Assembly (NCBI GenBank): GCA_964432985.1
Contig: CAYSPT010000033.1
Span: 1 to 59,884, forward strand
Direction of reading: 5' to 3'
DNA length: 59,884 nt
Source: CAYSPT01 sp964432985
GTDB taxonomy: Bacteria > Muiribacteriota > CAYSPT01
Under the pieces are notes generated by a model. The model was not told where the DNA came from. It saw only the letters and a list, made by a program, of their open reading frames with translations, and made no database searches. A program made the translations under genes and the position numbers. Of this stretch, positions 17,812 through 25,231 are shown piece by piece. Each line of letters begins with the position of its first letter. Within the stretch, counting starts at the first letter, position 1.

Positions 17812-19077
17812 ATGATCAGGATGAACACCAATATGTGGGCGAACACAGCATACCGGCACATGGGTTATCACGTCAACAGCCTGGGAACATCACTGGAGAG
17901 AATCGCCAGCACGTCGAAACTGAATTCAGCAGCTGACAACCCGGCCGGCATCGGCATTTATCAGCGGTGGATGGCCAGACTCGGCGGACTGACCGTGGCC
18001 CAGGAAAATGCCCAGAACGGGATCTCTATTCTGCAGACAGCCAACACGTCACTCGATTCCATCTACTCGCTCCTGAACGACTGCCTGGACCTGGCCATCG
18101 ACGCCCAGGAAGGCACGCTGCAGCCCGAGCAGCGGGTACAGCTGAACACCCAGCTCGTGGCCAAGCTCGCTTCCATCGACGAGCTGGCCAACACCACCCA
18201 GTACAACGAGCACTACCTGCTGAACGTGCCGGACTGGACCAACGATTGGACCTTTGCCGCCGCGCCGCAGGGCGGCACCCTGAAGGTATACGTCGATGAT
18301 ACGGAAATTACCGCTGATCCCATCAACGGGTACTCCCTGGCCGGCAGCGTGATGACCATGAACGGCAATTCGATTCCCAAGTACTGGGAAGAAGTCGAGA
18401 TCGAATTCACCGCTTCCGCCGCCACCCCGACCCTCATCCTTGGCAACACCCCCGATTATCTGAACAGCGTGGAAGTGCGGGTCAACAACGTCGTGCAGAG
18501 CAGAGATGACACCAACGGCTGGAACCTCAGCGGCAACACCCTCAGCTTCAACGGCACCGCTCAGCCCGGCGCCGGCGACGTCGTGAAAGTAACGTACAAT
18601 GCCGGTTCCACCGAGACTCCCATCCAGATCCAGATGGGGGCCACGGGACACAGCTCCGAGCGCTACGAACTGCCGGTGGGCACGGACGTCAGGACCGCCG
18701 CACTGGATATCGACGCCATCGACATCACCACTATCGGCGACGCCGAAGATGCCGAGGACGCACTTGACGACGCCATCGATACCATCACCAACCTGCAGGC
18801 TATCCTGGGGACTTCCGAAGACTTCCTGACCGGGCGCATCGATGCCATGGCCGAAGAGTCAGAGCATGTTTCCGACGCCGCCAGCCGCCTCTACGACGCC
18901 GACATGACTATCGAAATCACCAACCAGACGCTGTATGAAGCAATGACCCAGGCGGCCACCAACGCCATAACTACCGCGAATTCACTGCAGGGAACACTGA
19001 TGCAGTTACTCGGAATTACCTCACAACCTGATGGAGGTGAAGTGCTAGCGAAGCGCAAGGGCATCACTGTGAGGTGA
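17812..19077 (+). CDS. Flagellin, riboswitch-controlled copy 1
   Basis: This 421-residue filament subunit has the N-terminal D0/D1 helices (AYRHMGYHVNSLGTSLERI, LNSAADNPAGIGIYQRW), a variable middle of beta-rich repeats and a C-terminal D1/D0 region (ASRLYDADMTIEITNQTL ... LQGTLMQLLG). It is paralogous to the flagellin at 23123 throughout. ATG 17812 follows AAGGAGG by 8 bases. The last ~15 residues after LLGIT (through SQPDGGE to the stop) look like read-through into the group II intron whose 5' end lies near 19037-19042. The native C-terminus is therefore probably altered unless the intron splices. Confidence 0.93.
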   Translation: MIRMNTNMWANTAYRHMGYHVNSLGTSLERIASTSKLNSAADNPAGIGIYQRWMARLGGLTVAQENAQNGISILQTANTSLDSIYSLLNDCLDLAIDAQEGTLQPEQRVQLNTQLVAKLASIDELANTTQYNEHYLLNVPDWTNDWTFAAAPQGGTLKVYVDDTEITADPINGYSLAGSVMTMNGNSIPKYWEEVEIEFTASAATPTLILGNTPDYLNSVEVRVNNVVQSRDDTNGWNLSGNTLSFNGTAQPGAGDVVKVTYNAGSTETPIQIQMGATGHSSERYELPVGTDVRTAALDIDAIDITTIGDAEDAEDALDDAIDTITNLQAILGTSEDFLTGRIDAMAEESEHVSDAASRLYDADMTIEITNQTLYEAMTQAATNAITTANSLQGTLMQLLGITSQPDGGEVLAKRKGITVR

Positions 19078-20849
19078 TGTCTGAAGGAAGCGTGGAGCAA
19101 AACCGCGACCTGACGGACAGAAACCGGATACGAGGCAGTCTTGGTTGGACGAGTGGGCAAATGACCACGAAGTCCATATCCATCAAGGGCCAGGGCTGTA
19201 AATTTGGCAGGTGTGCGGTGAAAGCGGTCGGGCTTACCCCGGGAGATCTGCATCGTGTCACGAAACCGTGACTGAGGATGCCGTGAGGTATCCTGACCAC
19301 GGTGCAGAAGTCAGCAGAGGGCATAGTAGGCAAGTTTTTTTTTGCTGAAGGCCCGAACGGTATGGAGTGGTGAGTAGGACGTGCGGTTCGTGGATACCAG
19401 GCGGCAGAAAATCCGGGAAAATCAACCGGCCTTGTCTATGGAGAGTAGGGGTGAAGCCCCGATGGCCATGGGGAAAGGGACCGAAGTATACGTGGTACCG
19501 CATGAAACCGAAAGCCCGGCGTCAACTGAATACCTGATGGAGGAGGTATGCCAGCGAGACAATCTGAAGAAGGCGTTACAACGAGTCAGGAGGAACAAGG
19601 GCTGTCCGGGCGTTGACGGCATGACCGTCGATGATTTGCCGGGTTACCTGAAGGAGCATTGGTTGGATATTCGCGATGAGCTTCTGAACGGGACCTACAG
19701 GCCGCAGCCGGTGAAGCGGGTTGAGATTGACAAGCCGGGAGGGGGATTGCGCAAGCTGGGCATCCCGACCGTCCTGGACCGCTTCATCCAGCAGGCGTTG
19801 TTGCAGGTTCTACAGAAGCTCTGGGACCCTACGTTCTCTGATTACAGCTTTGGCTTTCGCCCGAGACGGTCCGCTCATCAGGCGGTGCGCCATGCGCAGG
19901 GGTACATTGCTCAGGGCTATCGCTGGGTCGTGGACATTGACTTGGACAAATTCTTTGATCGGGTCAACCACGACATGCTGATGGGGCGAATCGCCAAACG
20001 GGTAAAAGACAAGCGGGTGTTGAAACTCATCCGGGTGTATTTATGCGCCGGGGTAATGGAGAACGGGCTGGTCGGACCGATCGACGAAGGCACCCCTCAG
20101 GGTGGGCCGTTGTCCCCTTTGCTGTCGAATATCGTGCTTGATGACCTTGACTGTGAACTTGAGCGTCGTGGTCACCGGTTTGTACGGTACGCGGACGATT
20201 GTAACGTCTATGTTCGTAGCCGTCGAGCGGGTGAACGGGTGATGGAGAGCGTAAGTTCCTTTATTACCAGGAAGCTCAAGCTCATGATCAATGAGGGAAA
20301 GAGTGCGGTGGCTCGACCGTGGAAGCGGAAGTTTCTTGGGTTCAGTTTTACAAGCAACAAGGTACCGAAACGGCGCATTGCGCCGCAATCCTTGAAGCGT
20401 TTCAAGAAACGAATTCGGGAACTGACACGGCGCTCTCGGGGGATAAGCCTGGAACAGATGGTCCACCAGTTATCCCGCTACCTTGTCGGGTGGCGAGGGT
20501 ACTTCGGTTTCTGCGAAACCAAATCCGTACTTCAATTTCTTGACTCGTGGATTAGACGTCGGCTTCGGTGTGTCGTCTGGAAACAGTGGAAACGGGGACG
20601 AACTCGTTTCAAGGAACTGAGAAGTCGAGGGTTTACAAAGGACGCTGCAGCTATGATTGCTGGAAGCCCTTATGGCCCCTGGCACCTCAGTTTATCGCCT
20701 CCCCTGAACCATGTGTTGCCAAACGACTATTTTGCGTCGCTTGGTCTTCCATCACTTATTTCAGTTTGATTGCTCAACCAGCCGAACCGCCGTGTACGGA
20801 CCCGTACGCACGGTGGTGTGACAGGGAAAGCGGGTGACCGCCTACCTAT
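19037..20849 (+). mobile_element. Group II intron inserted at the flagellin 3' end
   Basis: A structured 5' region (motif GCTAGCGAAG near 19044, as in group IIC introns) leads into the reverse transcriptase/maturase. A domain V-like hairpin follows (CCGTGTACGGACCCGTACG near 20790-20810) and the element ends near CCTACCTAT at about 20849. The 5' end is either GTGAAG at 19037 or GTGCTAG at 19042; boundaries are approximate. Group IIC introns favour sites just after hairpins or terminators, and a weak ACCTC/GAGGT stem precedes this insertion. Confidence 0.8.
19438..20769 (+). CDS. ltrA: Group II intron reverse transcriptase/maturase
   Basis: A ~443-residue intron-encoded protein. It helps splicing and copies the intron into DNA at new sites. 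The reverse transcriptase core contains GVDGMTVDDL, WVVDIDLDKFFDRVNHD, EGTPQGGPLSPLLSN and the catalytic box FVRYADD, and the maturase X domain includes GWRGYFGFCE near residue 360. There is no HNH endonuclease domain, consistent with class C-type proteins. ATG 19438 is preferred; GTG 19381 extends the frame into the intron RNA. No stop or frameshift is seen, so the element may be active. Confidence 0.93.
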   Translation: MESRGEAPMAMGKGTEVYVVPHETESPASTEYLMEEVCQRDNLKKALQRVRRNKGCPGVDGMTVDDLPGYLKEHWLDIRDELLNGTYRPQPVKRVEIDKPGGGLRKLGIPTVLDRFIQQALLQVLQKLWDPTFSDYSFGFRPRRSAHQAVRHAQGYIAQGYRWVVDIDLDKFFDRVNHDMLMGRIAKRVKDKRVLKLIRVYLCAGVMENGLVGPIDEGTPQGGPLSPLLSNIVLDDLDCELERRGHRFVRYADDCNVYVRSRRAGERVMESVSSFITRKLKLMINEGKSAVARPWKRKFLGFSFTSNKVPKRRIAPQSLKRFKKRIRELTRRSRGISLEQMVHQLSRYLVGWRGYFGFCETKSVLQFLDSWIRRRLRCVVWKQWKRGRTRFKELRSRGFTKDAAAMIAGSPYGPWHLSLSPPLNHVLPNDYFASLGLPSLISV

Positions 20850-21039
20850 GTCAATTGTCTTCCCCCTCTGAAAAAAGAAAAAAAAGAGACCCAAGCAAGT
20901 TTGTTGCTTTCTATCAAGTTTGTAGAACACCATTCAGTAACAAAGTCAAACAATCCCACCCTCTGGTTTGTTTCTGTCAATCCTTTTTTAATCCATAAGC
21001 CTTTGTGAGAATCTGTCAGGTGCCACACCTTGCTCAATT

Positions 21040-21180
21040 CTGGTAATTCGAAGGTCTCAACAGAGCCTTAACCTTGCTTCATCGGAGCTAAGGTGCAAGC
21101 GGAGAGTTGTAAAGCTAAGTCTCGAAGGTCGACAGAGTCGCCTTGATGAGGGTGGTGACAATCCCTCCGCCTGCACCTGG
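21040..21180 (-). ncRNA. Candidate bridge-type RNA downstream of IS110 transposase
   Basis: Directly after the transposase stop, a 13-bp inverted repeat with one mismatch (plus-strand 21092-21104 and 21165-21177) encloses a structured segment. The module CGAAGGTC..ACAGAG..CCTT occurs twice (near 21048 and 21124). Two similar modules in one short structured RNA would fit the two guide loops of the bridge RNAs known for IS110/IS1111 elements. In the IS1111 group that RNA lies 3' of the transposase. Inference only. Confidence 0.4.
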
Positions 21181-21189
21181 TATTCTCAC

Positions 21190-22476
21190 TTATGCCGCCT
21201 CTTTCATGTGATATTTGACTGCTTTGCGTTCCTGGTAGTCTTCAATGTACCTACTTGAATCGCGAACAAGAGCATAGACAAGGATCAGGATCTTCTTCAT
21301 TATGGCAACAAGCGCCTTCATTTTCGGCATTCCTCTATCGAGGTAACCCCGGTATCTACGGTACATTACGCCGTTCTTTTTTACCATGTTGATCGAGGCA
21401 AAAAAGAGCAGTTTGCGCAGAAGACTACGTCCTCGTTTTGAAATTCTTCTCTGCCCTGTTTTAGTGTTCCCTGAACTGATTTCATACAGGTCAAGACCGG
21501 CATACTTGAGGATCTCTCGTATCGTTTTGAATTGTGTGAAGTCTCCAACCTCGCCAATCAGGCCGGCGGCGGTTACAACGCCTACTCCCTTTATGGAAAG
21601 CAAGTACCGGCTGTACGGAATCTTTGAAAGCGCTGATTCCATTTGCGATTCAAGTTTGCTAATGTAGTGATTGGAGCGTTCTATCCAGGATAACAACGTT
21701 GTTATTTCAAGGGTAATGCCCTCCAGGCCTTCCTTGATCCCCACCGAGTCTCTGGCACTGTTCCAAAGAACTTCTGCACGATCCGGAGAAATTTGTCCAC
21801 GACTGACTCGTTTAATTGTTACAGCCAGCTTATCCACTCCCAGGGCACTTAATGCTTGAGGAGTCGGATAATTACGCAAGAGATACCTGGCTGTCTTGCT
21901 GTGTAAGCCATGCATCACATGAATGAACTCCGGAAAGATGATGTAAACAAGACTTGTCAACTGGTTGAAGAAGCGGTTTCGTTGTTCCACGGCCCGTTCC
22001 CGTGCCTGGGTCAGTCGTCGAAGTTCAGCTGCAGCACCCCGAGGAATCACTACCGTCAGAGTATGTCCCAGGCTCATGACATCGGCGATGACTTTTGTAT
22101 CCTTTGGATCTGTCTTCAGTGGGGAATTCCCCTGTAGTTCCTTGAGTCGTTTCGTGTGCATGGGGTTGATTTGGACAACATTCACTCCTTTTTCGCTGAG
22201 GAAATGGACCAATGGTTCGGCGTAGGGACCGGTGGGCTCGTATCCCACTACTATTTCTTCCAGGTTGTTATCTTTGCGGGCCTGTTCGATAATCCTCCAA
22301 AAATGGTTGAAACCACGGTTATTATTGGAAAAATCGAATGGCTTGATGTCTGTTCCATCCGGCCCGCGGTAATATCCGGTGTGTTTAACCGTAGCTATGT
22401 CCACTGAAACAATTAACCTTTTTCCCTTGACTTCCTGCTTCTTTCCTGCTCTAATAATGGATGCAACGTTGCTCAT
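21190..22476 (-). CDS. IS110-family transposase
   Basis: This 428-residue protein has an N-terminal RuvC-like DEDD domain (VSVDIATVKHTG, GYEPTGPYAE, LKTDPKDTKVIADV) and a C-terminal Tnp_20 domain with the catalytic Ser region (IKGVGVVTAAGLIGEVG, YAGLDLYEISSG). Such enzymes recombine DNA guided by a bridge RNA. ATG 22476 is chosen because AAGGAAGGAG lies ~8 bases upstream; an earlier in-frame start adds 15 residues without an RBS. No frameshift or stop is visible, so it looks functional. Confidence 0.93.
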   Translation of the reverse strand: MSNVASIIRAGKKQEVKGKRLIVSVDIATVKHTGYYRGPDGTDIKPFDFSNNNRGFNHFWRIIEQARKDNNLEEIVVGYEPTGPYAEPLVHFLSEKGVNVVQINPMHTKRLKELQGNSPLKTDPKDTKVIADVMSLGHTLTVVIPRGAAAELRRLTQARERAVEQRNRFFNQLTSLVYIIFPEFIHVMHGLHSKTARYLLRNYPTPQALSALGVDKLAVTIKRVSRGQISPDRAEVLWNSARDSVGIKEGLEGITLEITTLLSWIERSNHYISKLESQMESALSKIPYSRYLLSIKGVGVVTAAGLIGEVGDFTQFKTIREILKYAGLDLYEISSGNTKTGQRRISKRGRSLLRKLLFFASINMVKKNGVMYRRYRGYLDRGMPKMKALVAIMKKILILVYALVRDSSRYIEDYQERKAVKYHMKEAA

Positions 22477-22619
22477 GGCTATGCTCCTTCCTTTATGACC
22501 AGCCGCTAGCTGGATCATCAACCAATTTTGGAAAGAGTATAGCCTTTTTTAGTGACTGAGTTCTCTTCTACTCCAATATAGCAAGCTGAAAAGCAAGTAT
22601 AGAAAGGGGTTTTGGGAAG

Positions 22620-22648
22620 TTGACAATGTTTAAATCATGTGATAGTCT
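22620..22648 (+). promoter_or_regulatory. Promoter of flagellin leader 2
   Basis: TTGACA (22620-22625), 17 bp, TAGTCT (22643-22648). It shares the 17-base block TCATGTGATAGTCTTTA with leader 1. Confidence 0.6.
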
Positions 22649-22771
22649 TTACATGAACAACAGGCAGGTACTGTCTGTGTGGGTTATATACGAGAGGCTG
22701 TACGTCTCACGGAATTGAGACGGTGAAGGGTAACACCTTCCACGAGCCAGGGAGCCAGGAACGCAATAAAA

Positions 22772-22810
22772 AAGCCCGCTCCCGCCGTGGGAGTCGGGCT
22801 TCTCGCTTTT
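22772..22810 (+). terminator. Leader 2 hairpin A (before the aptamer)
   Basis: AAGCCCGCTCCC (22772-22783) pairs with GGGAGTCGGGCTT (22789-22801), followed by a short T-rich tail (TCTCGCTTTT). It is equivalent in position and form to the hairpin at 17417. Confidence 0.6.
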
Positions 22811-22828
22811 ACAACAGAATAAGAAAGA

Positions 22829-22941
22829 TTTTACTCGGAAAAAGGCAAACCCGTCGAAAGGCGGGGACGCAAAGCTACAGGGTCTGCAGCGTTTTCGAAC
22901 GCTATGACAGCCAGTTGCCCGGGGTTGAATGGCAAAAGCGG
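22829..22941 (+). promoter_or_regulatory. c-di-GMP-I (GEMM-I) riboswitch aptamer, leader 2
   Basis: Same core as leader 1: AAAGGCAAACC, a P2 stem with the canonical GAAA tetraloop, GGGACGCAAAGCTACAGG, a shorter P3 and CCCGGGGTTGAAT. The position matching Vc2 G20 appears to be G (c-di-GMP type). CTCGG at the 5' edge again matches CCGAG in the terminator loop at about 22955. Confidence 0.95.
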
Positions 22942-22944
22942 CCA

Positions 22945-22972
22945 GACCCGTCCTTCCGAGGGCGGGTTTTTC
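22945..22972 (+). terminator. Riboswitch terminator B, leader 2
   Basis: Stem ACCCGTCC with GGGCGGGT (one G-U pair), loop around TTCCGA, followed by TTTTTCT. It lies immediately after the aptamer. Confidence 0.88.
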
Positions 22973-22995
22973 TATCACGGAAGATAACAATACAT

Positions 22996-23037
22996 GCCCA
23001 ACCCTGTCAGGCACCTGGCACGGAGTTGGGCTTTTTT
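22996..23037 (+). terminator. Second leader terminator C, leader 2
   Basis: GCCCAAC (22996-23002) pairs with GTTGGGC (23025-23031), inner CAGGCACCTGGCA, then TTTTTT to 23037. Same position and inner motif as 17727-17769. Confidence 0.8.
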
Positions 23038-23122
23038 ATTGGGCTTCAACCGCCGGGAGGACCCTTAAATTGGCACTTACAACGGCATGGCCGCTTTGCA
23101 GGGAGGCAGGGAGGCGATTACC

Positions 23123-24340
23123 ATGATAAGTATGGCGACAAATATGTGGGCGAATAACGCCTACCGGCACATGGGATACCATACGGATAATCTGGGGACG
23201 TCCCTGGAGAGGCTCGCCAGCACGAAAAAGCTCAACAGTGCTGCGGACAATCCGGCCGGTATCGGTATATACCAGCGATGGCAGTCCAGGATGGGCGGTT
23301 TGACGGTGGCTATGGAAAATGCCCAGAACGGAATCTCTATGCTGCAGGCAGCCAACACGTCGGCCGATTCGATCTATTCACTGCTCAACGATGCGCTGGA
23401 CCTGGCCATCGATGCCCAGGACGGCACGCTGCAACCCGAGCAGCGGGCTGCGCTCAATGCCCAGTTTCAGTCGAAGCTGACCGCTGTTAGCGATCTGGCC
23501 AACACAACCAATTACAACAGCCACTATCTTCTCAACCAGACGGCGCCGCCAAGCGTGTTTGACCTGGGAGCGGCCGCCCAGGCCGGGAGCATATCCGTTT
23601 CTGTGGACGGCAATGCCTTATCGGAAGATGCGGGCAACGGCTTTTCGGTGGCGGGAGACCAGATCACCCTCAACGGTTCGGGAGTACCAGATTATTGGGA
23701 TGAAGTGGAGTTCGGATTCACCGCATCTGCCGCCACACCCGCCATCCAGCTGGGGGCGCAGCCAAATTCGGCCAGCCAGCTGGAAGTCAGGGTGAACGGA
23801 GCCCTGGTCAACCAGAGCGACACCAACGGGTGGCAGCTCAACGGGAGCCAGGTGACCTTTACCGGGGCGTCGGTACCCCAGGCCGGAGACCAGGTCGACA
23901 TGACCTTCCGCACCGGGGGAGGCCACTATCCCATCAAGCTGCAGCTCGGCGCCGTGGGGCACAGCAGTGAACGGATAAGCCTGGATATTCCAACGGATCT
24001 CCGTCCTTCGGCGCTCAACGTCGATACCGAGGAGATTACCACCATCAACTCCGCGGAGGATGCCGAGACGGCGATTCGAAATGCCATTGACACGGTGACC
24101 GATTATCAGGCGTCCCTTGGTTCGCAGGAGGATTTCCTGACCAACCGGATCACTGCCATGATGAAGGAGGCGGAGAATATCTCCGATGCGAGCAGCCGGC
24201 TTTCCGACGCCGACATGACAGTGGAGATCGTGAACAAAACGCTGAACGAGGCCATGGCTATGGCGTCTTCAAACGTGATAGCCACGGCCAGTAATCTGCA
24301 AACCAATTTGCTAAGTATCCTGGGAATCATCCCGGGTTAG
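23123..24340 (+). CDS. Flagellin, riboswitch-controlled copy 2
   Basis: This 405-residue paralogue of the 17812 flagellin has the same N-terminal helices (AYRHMGYHTDNLGTSLERL) and C-terminal helices (ASSRLSDADMTVEIVNKT), and a similar but diverged variable domain. The natural C-terminus is NLLSILGIIPG, showing what copy 1 probably looked like before the intron. ATG 23123 follows GGAGG by 8 bases. Two flagellins under near-identical leaders but with different surface domains suggest a composite filament or alternative filaments. Confidence 0.95.
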   Translation: MISMATNMWANNAYRHMGYHTDNLGTSLERLASTKKLNSAADNPAGIGIYQRWQSRMGGLTVAMENAQNGISMLQAANTSADSIYSLLNDALDLAIDAQDGTLQPEQRAALNAQFQSKLTAVSDLANTTNYNSHYLLNQTAPPSVFDLGAAAQAGSISVSVDGNALSEDAGNGFSVAGDQITLNGSGVPDYWDEVEFGFTASAATPAIQLGAQPNSASQLEVRVNGALVNQSDTNGWQLNGSQVTFTGASVPQAGDQVDMTFRTGGGHYPIKLQLGAVGHSSERISLDIPTDLRPSALNVDTEEITTINSAEDAETAIRNAIDTVTDYQASLGSQEDFLTNRITAMMKEAENISDASSRLSDADMTVEIVNKTLNEAMAMASSNVIATASNLQTNLLSILGIIPG

Positions 24341-24393
24341 AAATAATCTTGGATTATTCATCATCCCGGGTTAGTAATAATCTTGGATTATTA
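24326..24393 (+). repeat. 34-bp tandem duplication spanning the flagellin stop
   Basis: Two 34-bp copies (24326-24359 and 24360-24393) differ at about two positions. The first includes the flagellin stop codon. Each contains the palindrome AATAATCTTGGATTATT, which could act as a 3' hairpin. Confidence 0.9.
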
Positions 24394-24460
24394 AGAGGCA
24401 GGGTCCCTGACTAGGGGAAGACGGGAAAAGGAAGAATAAAGAAGTATATAAAGATAATAC

Positions 24461-24500
24461 AAAGAAGTAAGCATGGCAAAAAAGAAGTAAGCATGACAAA
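24461..24500 (+). repeat. 20-bp tandem duplication
   Basis: Two copies of AAAGAAGTAAGCATGRCAAA differ at one base. Shortly after, GGACCTG and CAGGTCC (about 24513-24536) form an inverted repeat around a 17-base spacer, possibly a hairpin or operator before the next small gene. Confidence 0.85.
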
Positions 24501-24597
24501 AAGGACCTGATAGGATATACTTTATACAGGTCCGGCAAAAGTAGGGAAGGACTTAATCAAGGAAGTTGCACGTTACAATAACAGGGAGGTGAAGTAC

Positions 24598-24777
24598 ATG
24601 CCGGATGTCGGCTCAATCTCTTCAGGCAGCGTTATGCCGCCCCCAGCAGCTCCAATGCCCCCACCCGACGCGGCTCCTGTGGATGCTGGTTATTCAGGAG
24701 CAGCGGAACCAGCCCCAGCACCAGCGGCTGACCAGACATACGAAGGTGTGGGTACCAACGTAGACATGGTGGCATAA
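24598..24777 (+). CDS. Proline/alanine-rich mini-protein (hypothetical)
   Basis: 59 residues with a strong RBS (AGGGAGGTG) before ATG 24598. The middle is Pro/Ala-rich (PPPAAPMPPPDAAPVDAG, PAPAPAADQ), so the chain is probably disordered; there is no signal peptide. It lies after the second flagellin and its stop codon starts a 19-bp tandem repeat array. No family is recognised. Small disordered proteins occur in motility loci, but no function can be assigned. Confidence 0.55.
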   Translation: MPDVGSISSGSVMPPPAAPMPPPDAAPVDAGYSGAAEPAPAPAADQTYEGVGTNVDMVA

Positions 24778-24885
24778 TTATTACGTAAAGATGTAATTAT
24801 TACGTAAAGATGTAATTATTACGTAAAGATGTAATTATTACGTAAAGATGTAATTATTACGTGAAGATGTAATTAGTACGTAGTA
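24775..24885 (+). repeat. 19-bp iteron-like tandem array
   Basis: Five copies plus a partial sixth of TAATTATTACGTAAAGATG, from 24775 (the stop codon of the mini-protein) to about 24885. The first four are identical, the fifth has one change and the sixth decays. Every unit contains the palindrome TTACGTAA (TTACGTGA in unit five). Confidence 0.95.
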
Positions 24886-25095
24886 ACGTAATTGCGCAGT
24901 AACATAGTCCGGGGGATTTCCCCCGTATGCCAGACTGATGATTACGCAGGTAACGTAATTGCGCAGCTACTGTGTCCGAAGGGCAGCGTCGATACGCCGT
25001 GTATTTCCGGCGATACCGCTGATACTATGCACTTATGATCTCAGCTGCCCAATGAGAAAATGTTGTCGATCTATTATTAACCCGAATTCGGGTTA
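24886..25095. other. Gene-free spacer with short palindromes
   Basis: No open frame is credible here. Seen: a short direct repeat (GTAACGTAATTGCGCAG, 24883-24899 and 24951-24967), a hairpin GGGGGATTTCCCCC near 24911, and the perfect palindrome AACCCGAATTCGGGTT at 25079-25094. Confidence 0.7.
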
Positions 25096-25098
25096 AGT

Positions 25099-25127
25099 GC
25101 AGGCTTTTAAAGCCTGCTCTTTTTTTT
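25099..25127 (+). terminator. Intrinsic terminator
   Basis: A self-complementary GCAGGCTTTTAAAGCCTGC stem-loop (25099-25117) is followed by TCTTTTTTTT. It ends the flagellin/mini-protein region. Confidence 0.9.
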
Positions 25128-25141
25128 GGGTAAAATTCGAG

Positions 25142-25221
25142 TTCCCGCTATCCGATATTAGTAATAAGCATTGGATATGCAAAAAAAAATTACTATGTCT
25201 CACTAATCGAGAATAGCGGGA
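25142..25221 (+). promoter_or_regulatory. Long inverted repeat covering the RBS of the LysM-M23 gene
   Basis: TCCCGCTAT (25143-25151) pairs with ATAGCGGGA (25213-25221), and ATTAGT (25157-25162) with ACTAAT (25202-25207), separated by a 5x5 internal loop. The loop holds GCATTGGATATGC. The right arm contains the first bases of the GGGAGG Shine-Dalgarno site. Either an RBS-masking RNA structure or an operator around a promoter (TTGGAT at 25171) is possible. Confidence 0.6.
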
Positions 25222-25231
25222 GGAAAAGGAT

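Larger units (their letters stand above)
21040..22560 (-). mobile_element. IS110-family insertion sequence (boundaries uncertain)
   Basis: An intact IS110-type transposase with non-coding DNA on both sides lies between the intron and the second flagellin leader. IS110 elements lack typical terminal inverted repeats, so the ends cannot be fixed by eye. The 3' flank (21040-21189) is strongly structured. Confidence 0.75.

Noticed and set aside
24775..24885. CRISPR array
   Set aside because: The 19-bp units are directly adjacent with no variable spacers, and no cas genes are present.
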